NCBI GenBank assembly: GCA_910588935.1
Contig: CAJUSM010000046.1
Location: 1 to 22,790, forward strand
Source: an uncultured Oscillospiraceae bacterium
GTDB taxonomy: Bacteria > Bacillota > Clostridia > Oscillospirales > Acutalibacteraceae
Reading direction: 5' to 3'
Length of the DNA stretch: 22,790 nucleotides
A program made the position numbers and the translations under genes. The notes under the pieces were generated by a model that ran no database searches, was not told the DNA's origin, and was given only the letters and a program-made list of their open reading frames with translations. This document shows positions 8,219-16,732 of the stretch, piece by piece (position 1 is the stretch's first letter; every line of letters starts with the position of its first letter).

Positions 8219-8809
8219 TTATTCACGCTTATCCAAAATCTTGTCAACAATACCGTAATCTAAAGCCTCTTGGGCAGTGAGAAAATTATCCCTCTCTGTA
8301 TCGCGTTCAATAGTCTCAAGCGATCGGCCCGTGCGTTCCGCTAAAATTTGATTCAAACGCTTTTTGGTGCGAAGAATGTGGTTGGCATGAATATTAATAT
8401 CTGTAGCTTGGCCCTTTGCACCGCCGCTGGGTTGATGAATCATAATTTCACTGTTGGGCAATGCGAACCGTTTCCCTTTTGTACCTGCAGCTAGCAAAAA
8501 AGCTCCCATACTAGCCGCCATGCCCATGCAAATAGTAGAAACATCACATTTGATATATTGCATGGTGTCATAAATGGCCATACCATCGGTAATTACACCG
8601 CCAGGGCTATTAATGTACAAGGAGATGTCTTTCTCCGGATCCTGCCCTTCTAAATACAGCAACTGGGCAACCACCACTCCGGCGGAGGCGTTGTTTACCT
8701 CTTCATTCAGCAGAATAATCCTGTCGTTCAGCAAGCGGGAGAATATGTCATAGGACCGCTCGCCCCTATTGGTTTGTTCCACTACATAAGGCACCAGGCT
8801 CATAAGCAC
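8219..8809 (-). CDS. clpP: ClpP, proteolytic subunit of Clp protease
   Basis: ClpP is a self-compartmentalised serine peptidase that partners with ClpX (next gene). The 196-residue protein carries the full triad: S100 (GMAASMG), H125 (MIHQPSGG) and D174 (TERDNF), with the family N-terminus LVPYVVEQTNRGERSYDI that lines the axial pore. The start is GTG at 8809: the Shine-Dalgarno AAAGGAG lies six bases before it and twelve before the in-frame ATG at 8803. The ATG start would give the more familiar MSLVPYV and cannot be excluded. It lies 88 bases after tig, with a terminator-like hairpin in between. Confidence 0.97.
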   Translation of the reverse strand: MLMSLVPYVVEQTNRGERSYDIFSRLLNDRIILLNEEVNNASAGVVVAQLLYLEGQDPEKDISLYINSPGGVITDGMAIYDTMQYIKCDVSTICMGMAASMGAFLLAAGTKGKRFALPNSEIMIHQPSGGAKGQATDINIHANHILRTKKRLNQILAERTGRSLETIERDTERDNFLTAQEALDYGIVDKILDKRE

Positions 8810-8872
8810 AAATTGCTCCTTTCATTTAGACGCATTTATTATGAAGTCAAATAGTAAAATTTATTCCTTTTT

Positions 8873-8911
8873 CAGAAAAATTAGTCCAAAAAGATTCTTA
8901 ATCTTTGGACT
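8873..8911 (-). terminator. Possible weak terminator/attenuator between tig and clpP
   Basis: On the minus strand AGTCCAAA and GAT pair with ATC and TTTGGACT around a 5-base loop (11 bp, two-base bulge), followed two bases later by TTTTT. The helix overlaps the tig stop codon (8898-8900). It is AT-rich and imperfect, so it may only attenuate, lowering clpP-clpX-lon expression relative to tig. Confidence 0.45.
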
Positions 8912-10211
8912 CTGCTTGTTCAGGACTTTTTTCCACTATGGATGCATTTTGCTTGATAAAGTCCATAGCCTTCTGGTTCAAAATGTCCTTCCGGATGTCT
9001 TTTTCACGCACAAATCCTTTAATGGCCTCTACATCTATTTGATAGGCATTCGCTAATTTCTTATACTCCTCATCAATCTCCTCGTTACTGGCCTCGAACT
9101 GCTCCAGCTCAGCAATTTTGGACAAACCTAACCGTACACGAACCTGTTGGTCTGCACGCTGATGGTTTTGGCTTCGCAGCTCCTCTACAGAACTAGAAGT
9201 ATATTTCAGATAGTTCTGTAAACTAATGCCCTGTTCTCTAAGCTGCATATCAAAAGAGTTGATAATTTCATCAATCTCTCGCTCCACCATTACTGCAGGA
9301 ACTTCAGCCTCTACCCTATCAATTATCCCCTTGATTAACTGCTGCTCCACGTCAGCATCAGCAGCGCGCTGTTTCCGGGTTTTGATTGTGCTTTCCAGAT
9401 CCTTCCGATATTCTTCAAGAGTGTCAAACTCACTAACGTCTTTGACAAATTCATCATCAAGCTCAGGCAATTCACGATACTTAATTTCGTGCAGCTTAAT
9501 TTTAAAAGTGGCTTCCTTACCACTAAGAGTCTCTGCATGGTAGTCTTCTGGAAAAGTAACATTCACATCAAACTCATCCCCAATATTATGCCCTATTACC
9601 TGTTCTTCAAATCCGGGAATGAACTGACCGGAACCTAAAGTCAGATCAAAATTGTCCGCTTTTCCTCCATCAAACTGTTTTCCATCTACATATCCATCAA
9701 AATCAATTGTGACAATATCCTCGTTTTGAGCCGCCCTGTCCTCTACAGCAATCACACGTGAATTCCGCTGGCGTACACGTTCAATTTCGGCATCCACTTC
9801 AGCAGGGGTAGGATCTGTCAATTGTTGAGTTACTTCGATTCCCTTATATCCTTCAATCTTTACCTCAGGAACTACAGTAACAATAAGCTTCGCTACAACA
9901 CCCTTCTCTTTCCCAATTTCCTCAATATTATAGCTGTCAACGCTAACCACTTCCAGTCTAGACTGGTCAATGGCATGGTTCATCATAGGATTATAAAGGT
10001 GGTCAATGGCAGCTTGAAAGAATACATCTTCTCCATAATACTTTTCAATAAAGACTCTTGAAGCTTTCCCTTTACGGAAACCAGGGACGTTCAAACGCTT
10101 GCTTTCCTTTTTATAAACCTCATTAATCGCTTTTTCAAACTCCTCAGGAGAAACTTCAAGGACGAGTTCATACTGATTAGTTGCCGTATTGTTGGAAGAT
10201 TTCAAATTCAT
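8898..10211 (-). CDS. tig: Trigger factor, ribosome-associated chaperone
   Basis: Trigger factor binds near the ribosome exit tunnel and shields nascent chains. The 437-residue protein has three parts: an N-terminal ribosome-binding domain with the signature loop GFRKGKA (44-50), an FKBP-type peptidyl-prolyl isomerase domain (about 160-250, including FDGYVDGKQFDGG and FIPGFEEQ), and a helical C-terminal substrate domain (about 255-425). The length is normal for the family. It starts the proteostasis cluster tig-clpP-clpX-lon and has its own promoter at 10289-10317. The Shine-Dalgarno is GAGAGGG about 10 bases from ATG. The C-terminus is short and acidic (EQAESKD). Confidence 0.98.
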   Translation of the reverse strand: MNLKSSNNTATNQYELVLEVSPEEFEKAINEVYKKESKRLNVPGFRKGKASRVFIEKYYGEDVFFQAAIDHLYNPMMNHAIDQSRLEVVSVDSYNIEEIGKEKGVVAKLIVTVVPEVKIEGYKGIEVTQQLTDPTPAEVDAEIERVRQRNSRVIAVEDRAAQNEDIVTIDFDGYVDGKQFDGGKADNFDLTLGSGQFIPGFEEQVIGHNIGDEFDVNVTFPEDYHAETLSGKEATFKIKLHEIKYRELPELDDEFVKDVSEFDTLEEYRKDLESTIKTRKQRAADADVEQQLIKGIIDRVEAEVPAVMVEREIDEIINSFDMQLREQGISLQNYLKYTSSSVEELRSQNHQRADQQVRVRLGLSKIAELEQFEASNEEIDEEYKKLANAYQIDVEAIKGFVREKDIRKDILNQKAMDFIKQNASIVEKSPEQAESKD

Positions 10212-10288
10212 TTCTCATTTTCCCTCTCATTATGTTTTACTTTATATAGCGCAGGCACAAAGTTGCCGCAGAATCCACTATCCTGCCT

Positions 10289-10317
10289 ATTATAGCACAA
10301 CACCGGCGAAGAATCTA
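10289..10317 (-). promoter_or_regulatory. Extended -10 promoter of tig
   Basis: The minus strand has a perfect TATAAT (10289-10294) preceded by TG at the extended -10 position (TGCTATAAT). A poor -35 (TAGATT, 10312-10317) sits 17 bases upstream. An extended -10 compensates for a weak -35. Transcription would start near 10282, giving a leader of about 70 bases. It lies in the 146-base gap after the metallophosphoesterase gene. I saw no CIRCE repeat or CtsR double heptad in this gap. Confidence 0.68.
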
Positions 10318-10357
10318 TACCCTTTTGTAAATATTCTTAGGAAATTCCCGGAATCGT

Positions 10358-11047
10358 TTACTCAACTAGAACAGGAGAAAACCCTACAAAATCACAGGAA
10401 ATCAAATGCATTTTCACACCCTTGTACTCTCCTGTCAGAGCCTTCCGAACAGCGTGTTGCCCATGAATATGTCCAAAATAGCAATCAGAAATCTGATTCT
10501 CCACCAGAATGTCTAAAAGTTCCTGGCATTCCATGACATCATAGACAGGTGGATAGTGCAAAAATGCTGTGAGACGTCCGCCCAATAGCTCAGCAGCATG
10601 AATTGATGCGAGAAGCCGACCGGCCTCTCTGTTTACAATCTTTTTGTCCTCTTCTGTTTCAGAGTTGTAAAGCCATCCTCTGGTGCCACAAATTGCTTGA
10701 TTGCCTACTCTATAACCACAATTATGCAGAACATGCATAGTATTAAAAGAATTTTCTGCAAAATAATTATCTATCTTATTTCGTGTCGACCACCAATAAT
10801 CGTGATTACCTTTCAGTAATAATTTTTGGCCAGGTAAAGCATTCAGAAATGTAAAGTCTTTCTGGCAGTCTTCCAACTTCATTCCCCAAGAAATATCTCC
10901 CGCGATTACAACTGTATCTTCGGGAGTTACCAAGTCTCGCCAGTTTTCCTCTAAACGCTGAACATAGTCTTTCCAACCAGGGAATACATCCATAGGTTTG
11001 TCCGCACCAAGTGAAAGATGAAGATCAGCTATTGCATACAGTGCCAT
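10358..11047 (-). CDS. Calcineurin-like metallophosphoesterase
   Basis: The 229-residue cytosolic protein has the complete metallophosphoesterase metal-binding set: DLH (D8, H10), GD (D51), GNHD (80-83), a histidine in FLHYPP (H164) and GHIH (192-195). This supports a two-metal phosphohydrolase; the substrate (nucleotide, phosphoprotein or other phosphoester) cannot be read from the sequence. It starts 5 bases after thrC, with AGGT seven bases before ATG, so it ends the rplS-to-thrC gene train. No convincing terminator follows, so read-through into tig is possible. Confidence 0.92.
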   Translation of the reverse strand: MALYAIADLHLSLGADKPMDVFPGWKDYVQRLEENWRDLVTPEDTVVIAGDISWGMKLEDCQKDFTFLNALPGQKLLLKGNHDYWWSTRNKIDNYFAENSFNTMHVLHNCGYRVGNQAICGTRGWLYNSETEEDKKIVNREAGRLLASIHAAELLGGRLTAFLHYPPVYDVMECQELLDILVENQISDCYFGHIHGQHAVRKALTGEYKGVKMHLISCDFVGFSPVLVE

Positions 11048-11052
11048 AGATT

Positions 11053-12585
11053 TTACCTGCCAATTCCTAAAGTTTTCAGCACATACTCTGACACTTGCTC
11101 ACTGCTAATTGCTTCTGTAAATCGGACGGTTTTTTTTTGTAAAGCATTCAGCTGTACAGGAGCTGCAATACCTGTGAGCTTCTCTAAAACAGCAATGTTA
11201 GCAAATTCGTCTTGTGTCGTTTTGGTGTTAAGCGCTTCCAAAACGCTGCCTGCAAATTTGTATGGACTAGCCGTAGAAGCAATTACCGTAGGCGTGTTCT
11301 CATCACCGCTGGCTTGTACATACTGATTATAAACACCCAACGCAACAGCAGTGTGTGTATCGCATAGATAGTTTTCCAATATCCAGGTCTCTCTCAGAGT
11401 GTTTGCAGTATCTTTATCATTAGAATAACCCGCAAAAAACAGCTTTTGCAGGCGATTCATTACTTCAACGCCAACATCATAGTGACCACCAGATGCAAGC
11501 TGATTCATCCAATCGGCAAGTTTTACATCATTTTCACCGGAAAAAGCATATAACAAACGTTCTAAATTACTAGAAATCAGTATATCCATAGATGGTGAAG
11601 AAGTGGTATAAAACTTCCGCCTACGGTCGTAAATGCCAGTATGGATAAAGTCCGTCAACACTTTGTTGGTATTGGAGGCACAAATAAAGCGGTTCACAGG
11701 AAGTCCCATTTGGCTGGCATAATATGCGGCCAAAATATTACCAAAATTTCCTGTGGGTACAACTATATTTATTGGCTGGCCCAGTTCCACTTTTCCGGTT
11801 TCAGAAAGTCTAAAATAGGCATAGAAATAATAGACAATTTGGGGGAGCAATCGCCCCCAGTTAATGGAATTGGCGCTGGAAAACATCATTCCATTCTCTT
11901 TCAAGACAAGTTTTGTCTGCTCGTCAGTGAAGATATGCTTTACGGCAGTTTGGGCATCGTCAAAATTCCCATGAATTGCACAGACATTTACATTTTTCCC
12001 TTCTTGCGAAATCATTTGCTTTTTCTGCATCGGGCTAACCCCATTTTGTGGGTAAAATACAACCACCCTAGTATCGGGTACATCTCGAAATCCTTCCAAA
12101 GCAGCTTTGCCAGTGTCTCCAGAAGTTGCGACAAGGATAACTGCTTTACGTCCAGAAGTGTTCTTTTTTTGAGCAATCGATAAAAAATAAGGTAAAATCT
12201 GTAAAGCCATATCTTTGAAAGCGCAGGTAGGTCCATGCCAAAGTTCTAGAATATGCCGATTTCCCACGCCTGCTAAAGATTTTAGTAGAACCGGCTCAGG
12301 CCCAAATTTTTCCTGTGTATAGGCACGGGAAACGCATGTTTCCAATTCATCATGCGTGAAGTCGGTAAGAAAGTAAGAAAATATGTCCGTGGCCAGAGCT
12401 TGATACCCCAGTTTAGAAAGTCTAGAGAACTGTCCACTTATATCCGGAAATCTCTCGGGGATAAAAAGCCCTCCCTCTTCTGAAATGCCCTGCACAATAA
12501 CCTGGGAAGCCTCAAGACGAATTTTCGAATTTCTTGTACTTTTATATTGCATTAGCATCACCCTATCACTGTATTTTGCTACCAT
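11053..12585 (-). CDS. thrC: Threonine synthase
   Basis: The enzyme makes L-threonine from O-phosphohomoserine with PLP. The PLP lysine is K124 in GPTCAFKDMA, and the phosphate-binding loop is ATSGDTGKAALEGF (153-166). About 500 residues is usual for this long bacterial/fungal-type ThrC, and the NFGNILAAYYA segment is also typical. The start is uncertain. ATG at 12585 has GAGG seven bases upstream. The in-frame ATG at 12552 (MQYKSTRN) matches where homologues usually begin, but it has only a weak AGGG. No other threonine pathway gene is in the window. Confidence 0.95.
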   Translation of the reverse strand: MVAKYSDRVMLMQYKSTRNSKIRLEASQVIVQGISEEGGLFIPERFPDISGQFSRLSKLGYQALATDIFSYFLTDFTHDELETCVSRAYTQEKFGPEPVLLKSLAGVGNRHILELWHGPTCAFKDMALQILPYFLSIAQKKNTSGRKAVILVATSGDTGKAALEGFRDVPDTRVVVFYPQNGVSPMQKKQMISQEGKNVNVCAIHGNFDDAQTAVKHIFTDEQTKLVLKENGMMFSSANSINWGRLLPQIVYYFYAYFRLSETGKVELGQPINIVVPTGNFGNILAAYYASQMGLPVNRFICASNTNKVLTDFIHTGIYDRRRKFYTTSSPSMDILISSNLERLLYAFSGENDVKLADWMNQLASGGHYDVGVEVMNRLQKLFFAGYSNDKDTANTLRETWILENYLCDTHTAVALGVYNQYVQASGDENTPTVIASTASPYKFAGSVLEALNTKTTQDEFANIAVLEKLTGIAAPVQLNALQKKTVRFTEAISSEQVSEYVLKTLGIGR

Positions 12586-12624
12586 AACTATACCTCAAAT
12601 TTCGCTCCATGTCAAAGCAAAAGT

Positions 12625-13554
12625 TTATAGCAAATTGTGTTTTTGAAAAAAATTGGAGGCATTGCCATAAAAAATCTTATCGGCCAGCTCTAAGCCAAAA
12701 TGTTTTAAAAACAATTGATATAGTGTTGGAACCGTTTGCAACCCCTCAACAACTAACGCAGCACCATCCCAGTCTGCGCCAATTGCTAACACATCCTCAC
12801 CATTTAGCTTTAAAAAATGCTCTGCATGTCTCAAAATATCTGTTAGAGTCGCTTTCTCTGGGTCAGAATTTAAAAATCCTTTATAAAAATTAAGCCCAAC
12901 AATCCCTCCGAATTCTCCGATTATTTTAAATTGTTCATCGGTTAGGTTCCTGGGATGGGCACAGATGCTGTACGAGTTAGAATGTGTTGCAACCACAGGC
13001 CTTTTTGCCAAGCGAATTGTATCATAAAATAACTCTGGGCTAGCATGAGAAAGGTCCAAATAGATGTCGTTATTTTCTAGCTCCGCCACTGCTTGTTTCC
13101 CAAAGTTACTTAATCCATAAGAACCTGGAGAACCTGCTCCTCTGCCTAATTCATTCTCACCGTTCCATGTTAGTGTGCAAAGCTTTACACCCCGCTTTGC
13201 CAGTTCAGGAATATTTTCAAGCCTACCACCCAAGGCGGAACCATTTTCTACAGTTAGTACGGCACACTGTCGGCCGGTGACCTCAGCATTCGCCAAATCG
13301 CCATCAGTTCGGCAATGCGCAACGAAAGCTTCGTTCTCTTTCATTTCCTGAGAGAACTTTTCTGCAACCTGGCAAAAACGCTGAAACGCCGCCTTGCCAT
13401 GCAGGTGATCCGGTAGCCACACTGCATAACATTGGGCATATGTCTCAAAGGATTTTCCACGGTCTAGATCAACATGAAGCCTGTTATTCGCTAAGGACAG
13501 GTTCTGAGAAAAGCATTCTGTCATTGTATCACAATGAAGATCGAAATACCGCAT
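12625..13554 (-). CDS. M19 (renal-type) membrane dipeptidase family protein
   Basis: The 309-residue protein matches peptidase family M19, zinc dipeptidases of the amidohydrolase fold. Visible metal and active-site motifs are HCD at the N-terminus (H7, D9), the bridging acid in VENGSALGG (E103), TWNGENELGRG, DLSHAS (H170), ATHSNS (H191) with a second His (H200), and GADWDG near 259. No signal peptide is present, so despite the family name it is probably cytosolic. It may cleave dipeptides, including D-amino-acid-containing ones. It lies 15 bases after yraN and 39 bases before thrC, with a GGAG Shine-Dalgarno. Confidence 0.93.
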   Translation of the reverse strand: MRYFDLHCDTMTECFSQNLSLANNRLHVDLDRGKSFETYAQCYAVWLPDHLHGKAAFQRFCQVAEKFSQEMKENEAFVAHCRTDGDLANAEVTGRQCAVLTVENGSALGGRLENIPELAKRGVKLCTLTWNGENELGRGAGSPGSYGLSNFGKQAVAELENNDIYLDLSHASPELFYDTIRLAKRPVVATHSNSYSICAHPRNLTDEQFKIIGEFGGIVGLNFYKGFLNSDPEKATLTDILRHAEHFLKLNGEDVLAIGADWDGAALVVEGLQTVPTLYQLFLKHFGLELADKIFYGNASNFFQKHNLL

Positions 13555-13569
13555 CTTAAATCAACTCCG

Positions 13570-13923
13570 TTATATGCCAAAGGCATTAGGATAGTATTCT
13601 AACCCATAAAGCTTGCCGCGAACAGAAGTAACAGCGGCCAGGTCAAATCTAGGCTGTAATTTACTAGGATGTGCAACTAGGTATTGCTGCGCAGTAATCC
13701 ATAGTTTTTTTTGTTTACCTTTTGTTACAGCCTCCAACGGTGAAACCATTGCCCCCTGCTCCCTGGTTTTCACCTCTACAAATACAATATACTGAGAGTT
13801 TTCTGCAATGATGTCTATTTCCCCATACCTAGAGTAGTAATTGCGTGCCAAAATACAAAACCCATGAAATTCTAGCCAGTCCGCAGCATAATCTTCGCCT
13901 AATTGGCCCTTCATTTTAGACAT
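13570..13923 (-). CDS. yraN: YraN/UPF0102 family nuclease-fold protein
   Basis: This small 117-residue protein belongs to UPF0102 and has the PD-(D/E)xK nuclease-like core: GEIDII (34-39) followed by FVEVKTR (48-54), i.e. D37, E50 and K52. The N-terminal G-x2-GE-x2-A-x2-L pattern (GQLGEDYAADWL) is typical. Family members are often encoded next to rnhB, as here. The biological role is unresolved; DNA repair or recombination has been proposed from the fold. The start is ATG at 13923; an internal ATG three codons later is also possible. Confidence 0.93.
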   Translation of the reverse strand: MSKMKGQLGEDYAADWLEFHGFCILARNYYSRYGEIDIIAENSQYIVFVEVKTREQGAMVSPLEAVTKGKQKKLWITAQQYLVAHPSKLQPRFDLAAVTSVRGKLYGLEYYPNAFGI

Positions 13924-13950
13924 AATTCACCTGTGATCTCAACTATACAA

Positions 13951-14565
13951 CTAAGTGTCGTTCGGCTTTTTGGCTAATTTTTTCAAAAAACTCCGCCTGT
14001 GAATGGGTAAAACACCGTATCGCTTAATTGCCTCGTAATGCGCCTTGGTACCATAGCCCTTATGCTTTGCAAAACCATACATTGGATACTTGTAATCCAA
14101 ATCCCGTAATAGGCGGTCTCGGCTGACTTTAGCTAAAATAGAGGCTGCTGCAATACAGGCACATTTCCCATCTCCCTTAATAATTGTTTTTCCAGGGATT
14201 TGTAGTGGCGGCATACGGTTGCCATCTACCAGCGCAAAATCAGCAGGTACCTTCAGTCTCTCCACTGCTCGCCTCATAGCTAAAAAAGTAGCCTGTAAAA
14301 TGTTAATTTCATCAATTTCTTGTTCACTTGCCCACCCGATTCCATATGCCACTGCACGGTCACGAATCAAATCAAAGAGAAACTCGCGTTGTTTTTCTGT
14401 TAGTCTCTTAGAATCGTTAAGGCCCGCAATTACGCATTGATTAGGGAGAATTACAGCAGCAGCGCATACCGGCCCTGCTAAAGGCCCTCTTCCCGCTTCA
14501 TCAATACCACAAACTGCTGAATAGCCTTCTTTCATCACTTCATATTGATCGATATACCAATCCAT
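13951..14565 (-). CDS. rnhB: Ribonuclease HII
   Basis: RNase HII nicks RNA-DNA hybrids and removes single ribonucleotides from DNA. The product (about 204 residues) shows the signature GIDEAGRGPLAGPV with catalytic D-E, LVDGNR with the third acid, and CIAAASILAKVSRD with the fourth. ATG at 14565 is chosen because GGAG lies eight bases upstream within the end of rbgA, and because the ATG overlaps the rbgA stop by one base (TGATG). A GTG at 14574, three codons longer, lacks a well-spaced Shine-Dalgarno. It sits in the conserved rplS-lepB-rbgA-rnhB-yraN order. Confidence 0.97.
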   Translation of the reverse strand: MDWYIDQYEVMKEGYSAVCGIDEAGRGPLAGPVCAAAVILPNQCVIAGLNDSKRLTEKQREFLFDLIRDRAVAYGIGWASEQEIDEINILQATFLAMRRAVERLKVPADFALVDGNRMPPLQIPGKTIIKGDGKCACIAAASILAKVSRDRLLRDLDYKYPMYGFAKHKGYGTKAHYEAIKRYGVLPIHRRSFLKKLAKKPNDT

Positions 14566-15434
14566 CACGGCCACTCCAATGTAATCGGTCCTAGTTTTCC
14601 TCCTCGAAATTCATCCAATACAGCTATGGCTGCTCGCTCAGTATCAATTTCCCCTCCAGAAATCAGCATTCCGCGTTTTCGGCCAATTACTTTTAGCAGC
14701 TCATAGCCTTTCAATTTCTCTGCAGCAACATTTAGCTTATAGCGGTTGAATACTGCCTGCGGATAGAGCTTTACCAATAGTTCCAGCAAACGTCCAGCCA
14801 AACCCTCTATATCTAGTATTTCATCCTTTACAGCGCCTGTAAAGGCCAGATGTTCACCTACAATTGGATCTTCAAACTTTGGCCAAAGCACACCCGGTGT
14901 GTCTAGCAGCTCAAACCCCTTACCCACCGTAAACCAACGATTTTGGCGAGTAACCCCTGGCTTGTCCTTTACCTCTGCCTTTCCTGCATTTCCACCAGAA
15001 ATTAACCTGTTGATGATGGAAGACTTTCCTACATTGGGCACACCTAAAACCATAATCCGTATTGGGCGGCCAACCATTCCCTTCCTTTCCCATCCAGCAA
15101 TTTGGTCCTGTAGTTCTTGTCGTATCGCTTGATATAAGGCTGGAAGTCCTCGGCCTGTTTTGCTTTCAACCGGTACAGCCTGAAGGCTGTTTTTTTTGTA
15201 AAATGCCACCCATTGAGCAGTTCGCTTTTGATCGGCTAAATCACTTTTGTTCAATACAACCACTCTAGGCTTATCACGAGTAATTTCCCTCAGCACAGGG
15301 TTAGCGCTGCTTTTAGGCACCCTCGCGTCTAAAAGCTCCGCTACAATATCCACTAATTTCAAGTCTTCCGATATCTTGCGCCTAGTCTTGGCCATGTGGC
15401 CAGGAAACCATTGTACAGACTGCACCTCAGACAC
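14565..15434 (-). CDS. rbgA: Ribosome biogenesis GTPase RbgA (YlqF)
   Basis: RbgA is a circularly permuted GTPase needed for late 50S maturation. In this 289-residue protein the G motifs appear in permuted order: G4 NKSD (62-65), G5 SKTG (91-94), G1 GVPNVGKSS (131-139), then G3 DTPG (178-181). The N-terminal QWFPGHMAK (8-16) and the C-terminal helical (ANTAR-like) domain are typical. The association with rplS, lepB and rnhB is conserved in Firmicutes. It follows lepB after 25 bases. Confidence 0.97.
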   Translation of the reverse strand: MSEVQSVQWFPGHMAKTRRKISEDLKLVDIVAELLDARVPKSSANPVLREITRDKPRVVVLNKSDLADQKRTAQWVAFYKKNSLQAVPVESKTGRGLPALYQAIRQELQDQIAGWERKGMVGRPIRIMVLGVPNVGKSSIINRLISGGNAGKAEVKDKPGVTRQNRWFTVGKGFELLDTPGVLWPKFEDPIVGEHLAFTGAVKDEILDIEGLAGRLLELLVKLYPQAVFNRYKLNVAAEKLKGYELLKVIGRKRGMLISGGEIDTERAAIAVLDEFRGGKLGPITLEWP

Positions 15435-15459
15435 TTTTTCAATCTCCTTTATCGCAGGT

Positions 15460-16056
15460 TTATCTCACAATCCCTATTTTGGATAATGGAAAAAGGTTGA
15501 AAACCACACGCCCTAAAATGTTTCGCCGATCAACCATACCTACAGAAAGATAACGACTATCTGTAGAGTGGGGACGGTTATCACCTAACACAAACACACA
15601 ACCTTCTGGCACCTGCTGAGGGAACTCTCCTACCATTCCCGGTCTTTCTGGTACGAAGGTAATGCCGTTCTCAATACCAAATTCTTCACCCGGCAGCGTT
15701 TCGCCATCTACAGTAAGCTCTCCTGTTTCGGAGTCAAAATCTACCCACTGCCCTTCTGTCGCCACTACTCGCTTGATAATTGTGTTCTCCAGAGCGTGAA
15801 CTATAATAACTACGTCTCCCTGTCTGGCTGGCCCAGCCAAAGACGTTACCAGCACGCGGTCTCCATCAAAATATGTTGGTTCCATGGAAATGCCATCAAC
15901 CGTTATAACCCGGGTTATAAATGTGAAAACAATTGTTACAATCGCAAAAGCCACTGCAATTGTTTCCAACCATTCCAGCACCCAAATAGAGGAACCACAT
16001 TTGCCTTTTGACTGTTGACTTACTTCTTTTTTTGCGTTTATATCCTCGGTTCCCAA
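15460..16056 (-). CDS. lepB: Type I signal peptidase (downstream copy)
   Basis: The 198-residue membrane protease cleaves signal peptides on the outer face of the membrane. It has one N-terminal membrane segment (about 29-48), the nucleophile Ser57 in SMEPTYFDGD, the general base Lys95 in IIKRVVA, and box E GDNRPHSTDSR. The start is TTG at 16056: AGGAGG lies eight bases upstream and no ATG fits. It is paralogous to the gene directly upstream (shared pattern RY-x2-VGMVD-x-R-x-ILG near the C-terminus), so this is a tandem duplication. Confidence 0.95.
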   Translation of the reverse strand: MGTEDINAKKEVSQQSKGKCGSSIWVLEWLETIAVAFAIVTIVFTFITRVITVDGISMEPTYFDGDRVLVTSLAGPARQGDVVIIVHALENTIIKRVVATEGQWVDFDSETGELTVDGETLPGEEFGIENGITFVPERPGMVGEFPQQVPEGCVFVLGDNRPHSTDSRYLSVGMVDRRNILGRVVFNLFPLSKIGIVR

Positions 16057-16089
16057 TTTTATGCCCTCCTAAATAATCAATGGAAAAGC

Positions 16090-16659
16090 TTATTTTACTG
16101 GACCAATATCTTTAAGCGGCAATATACGAAACAAAGCCTTTCCCAAAATATGCCGACAATCCACCATGCCTACTGCTTGATAACGGCTGTCTTCTGAAAT
16201 AGGGCGATTATCTCCAAGAACAAAAACGCACCCTTCCGGCACAGTTTGTGGAAAATCCAACAAGGGATAATTTGTATCGGGAAGATCTGTGATCCCGACC
16301 TCTATACCAAAGTTTTTATCATCGACTGGACAATTGTTAACAACCACCGATTTGGTTTCCGGATCAAAATCTACCGTCTGGTTTTCTACCGCGATTACTC
16401 GCTTAATAATTGGCTCGCTCAAAACACCGGAAAGAACAACTACATCTCCTTGTTTGGGAGTAGCGAGATAATCTGTGATCAGGATGACATCTCCATTTTG
16501 ATAGTTGGGTACCATAGAAGTGCCTGTCACTGTCACCAACCGAAAAAGAAAGGTAAATACCAGAGCAATAACTACCAGGCCCTGAACCATTTCCTCGATC
16601 CAATCCAAAATGTGTTTTACCAAACAGCAACGGTTTTCATGATGTTCTGTTGCTTTCAT
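16090..16659 (-). CDS. lepB: Type I signal peptidase (upstream copy)
   Basis: The product is a single-pass signal peptidase of about 189 residues: membrane segment about 24-43, catalytic Ser48 (TSMVPNYQNGD) and Lys86 (IIKRVIA), and box E GDNRPISEDSR. The start is ATG at 16659 with GGAG five bases upstream. The open frame runs on to 16842, but that stretch crosses the rplS terminator and the end of rplS in another frame, so it is not coding. Having only 33 bases to the second signal peptidase suggests co-expression. No separate promoter fits between the terminator at 16689-16710 and this start, so expression probably depends on read-through or on a promoter inside rplS. Confidence 0.95.
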   Translation of the reverse strand: MKATEHHENRCCLVKHILDWIEEMVQGLVVIALVFTFLFRLVTVTGTSMVPNYQNGDVILITDYLATPKQGDVVVLSGVLSEPIIKRVIAVENQTVDFDPETKSVVVNNCPVDDKNFGIEVGITDLPDTNYPLLDFPQTVPEGCVFVLGDNRPISEDSRYQAVGMVDCRHILGKALFRILPLKDIGPVK

Positions 16660-16688
16660 TGCAGCTCCATTGAGTTTTAAAGTAATAG

Positions 16689-16710
16689 AAAAAGGGACAA
16701 AATGTCCCTT
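16689..16710 (-). terminator. Intrinsic terminator after rplS
   Basis: The minus strand forms AAGGGACA-TTT-TGTCCCTT, a perfect 8-bp stem with a 3-base loop, and the U-run begins directly at its 3' base (TTTTTC). It begins about 22 bases after the rplS stop. It would separate abundant rplS mRNA from the signal peptidase-rbgA train downstream. Confidence 0.82.
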
Positions 16711-16732
16711 CTCCTTTTCAGAATTATAAGTT

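Noticed and set aside
8845..8851. CtsR-like heptad AGTCAAA upstream of clpP
   Set aside because: Only one heptad matches; the second required heptad after three bases (TAAAATT) does not. No CIRCE repeat was seen either.
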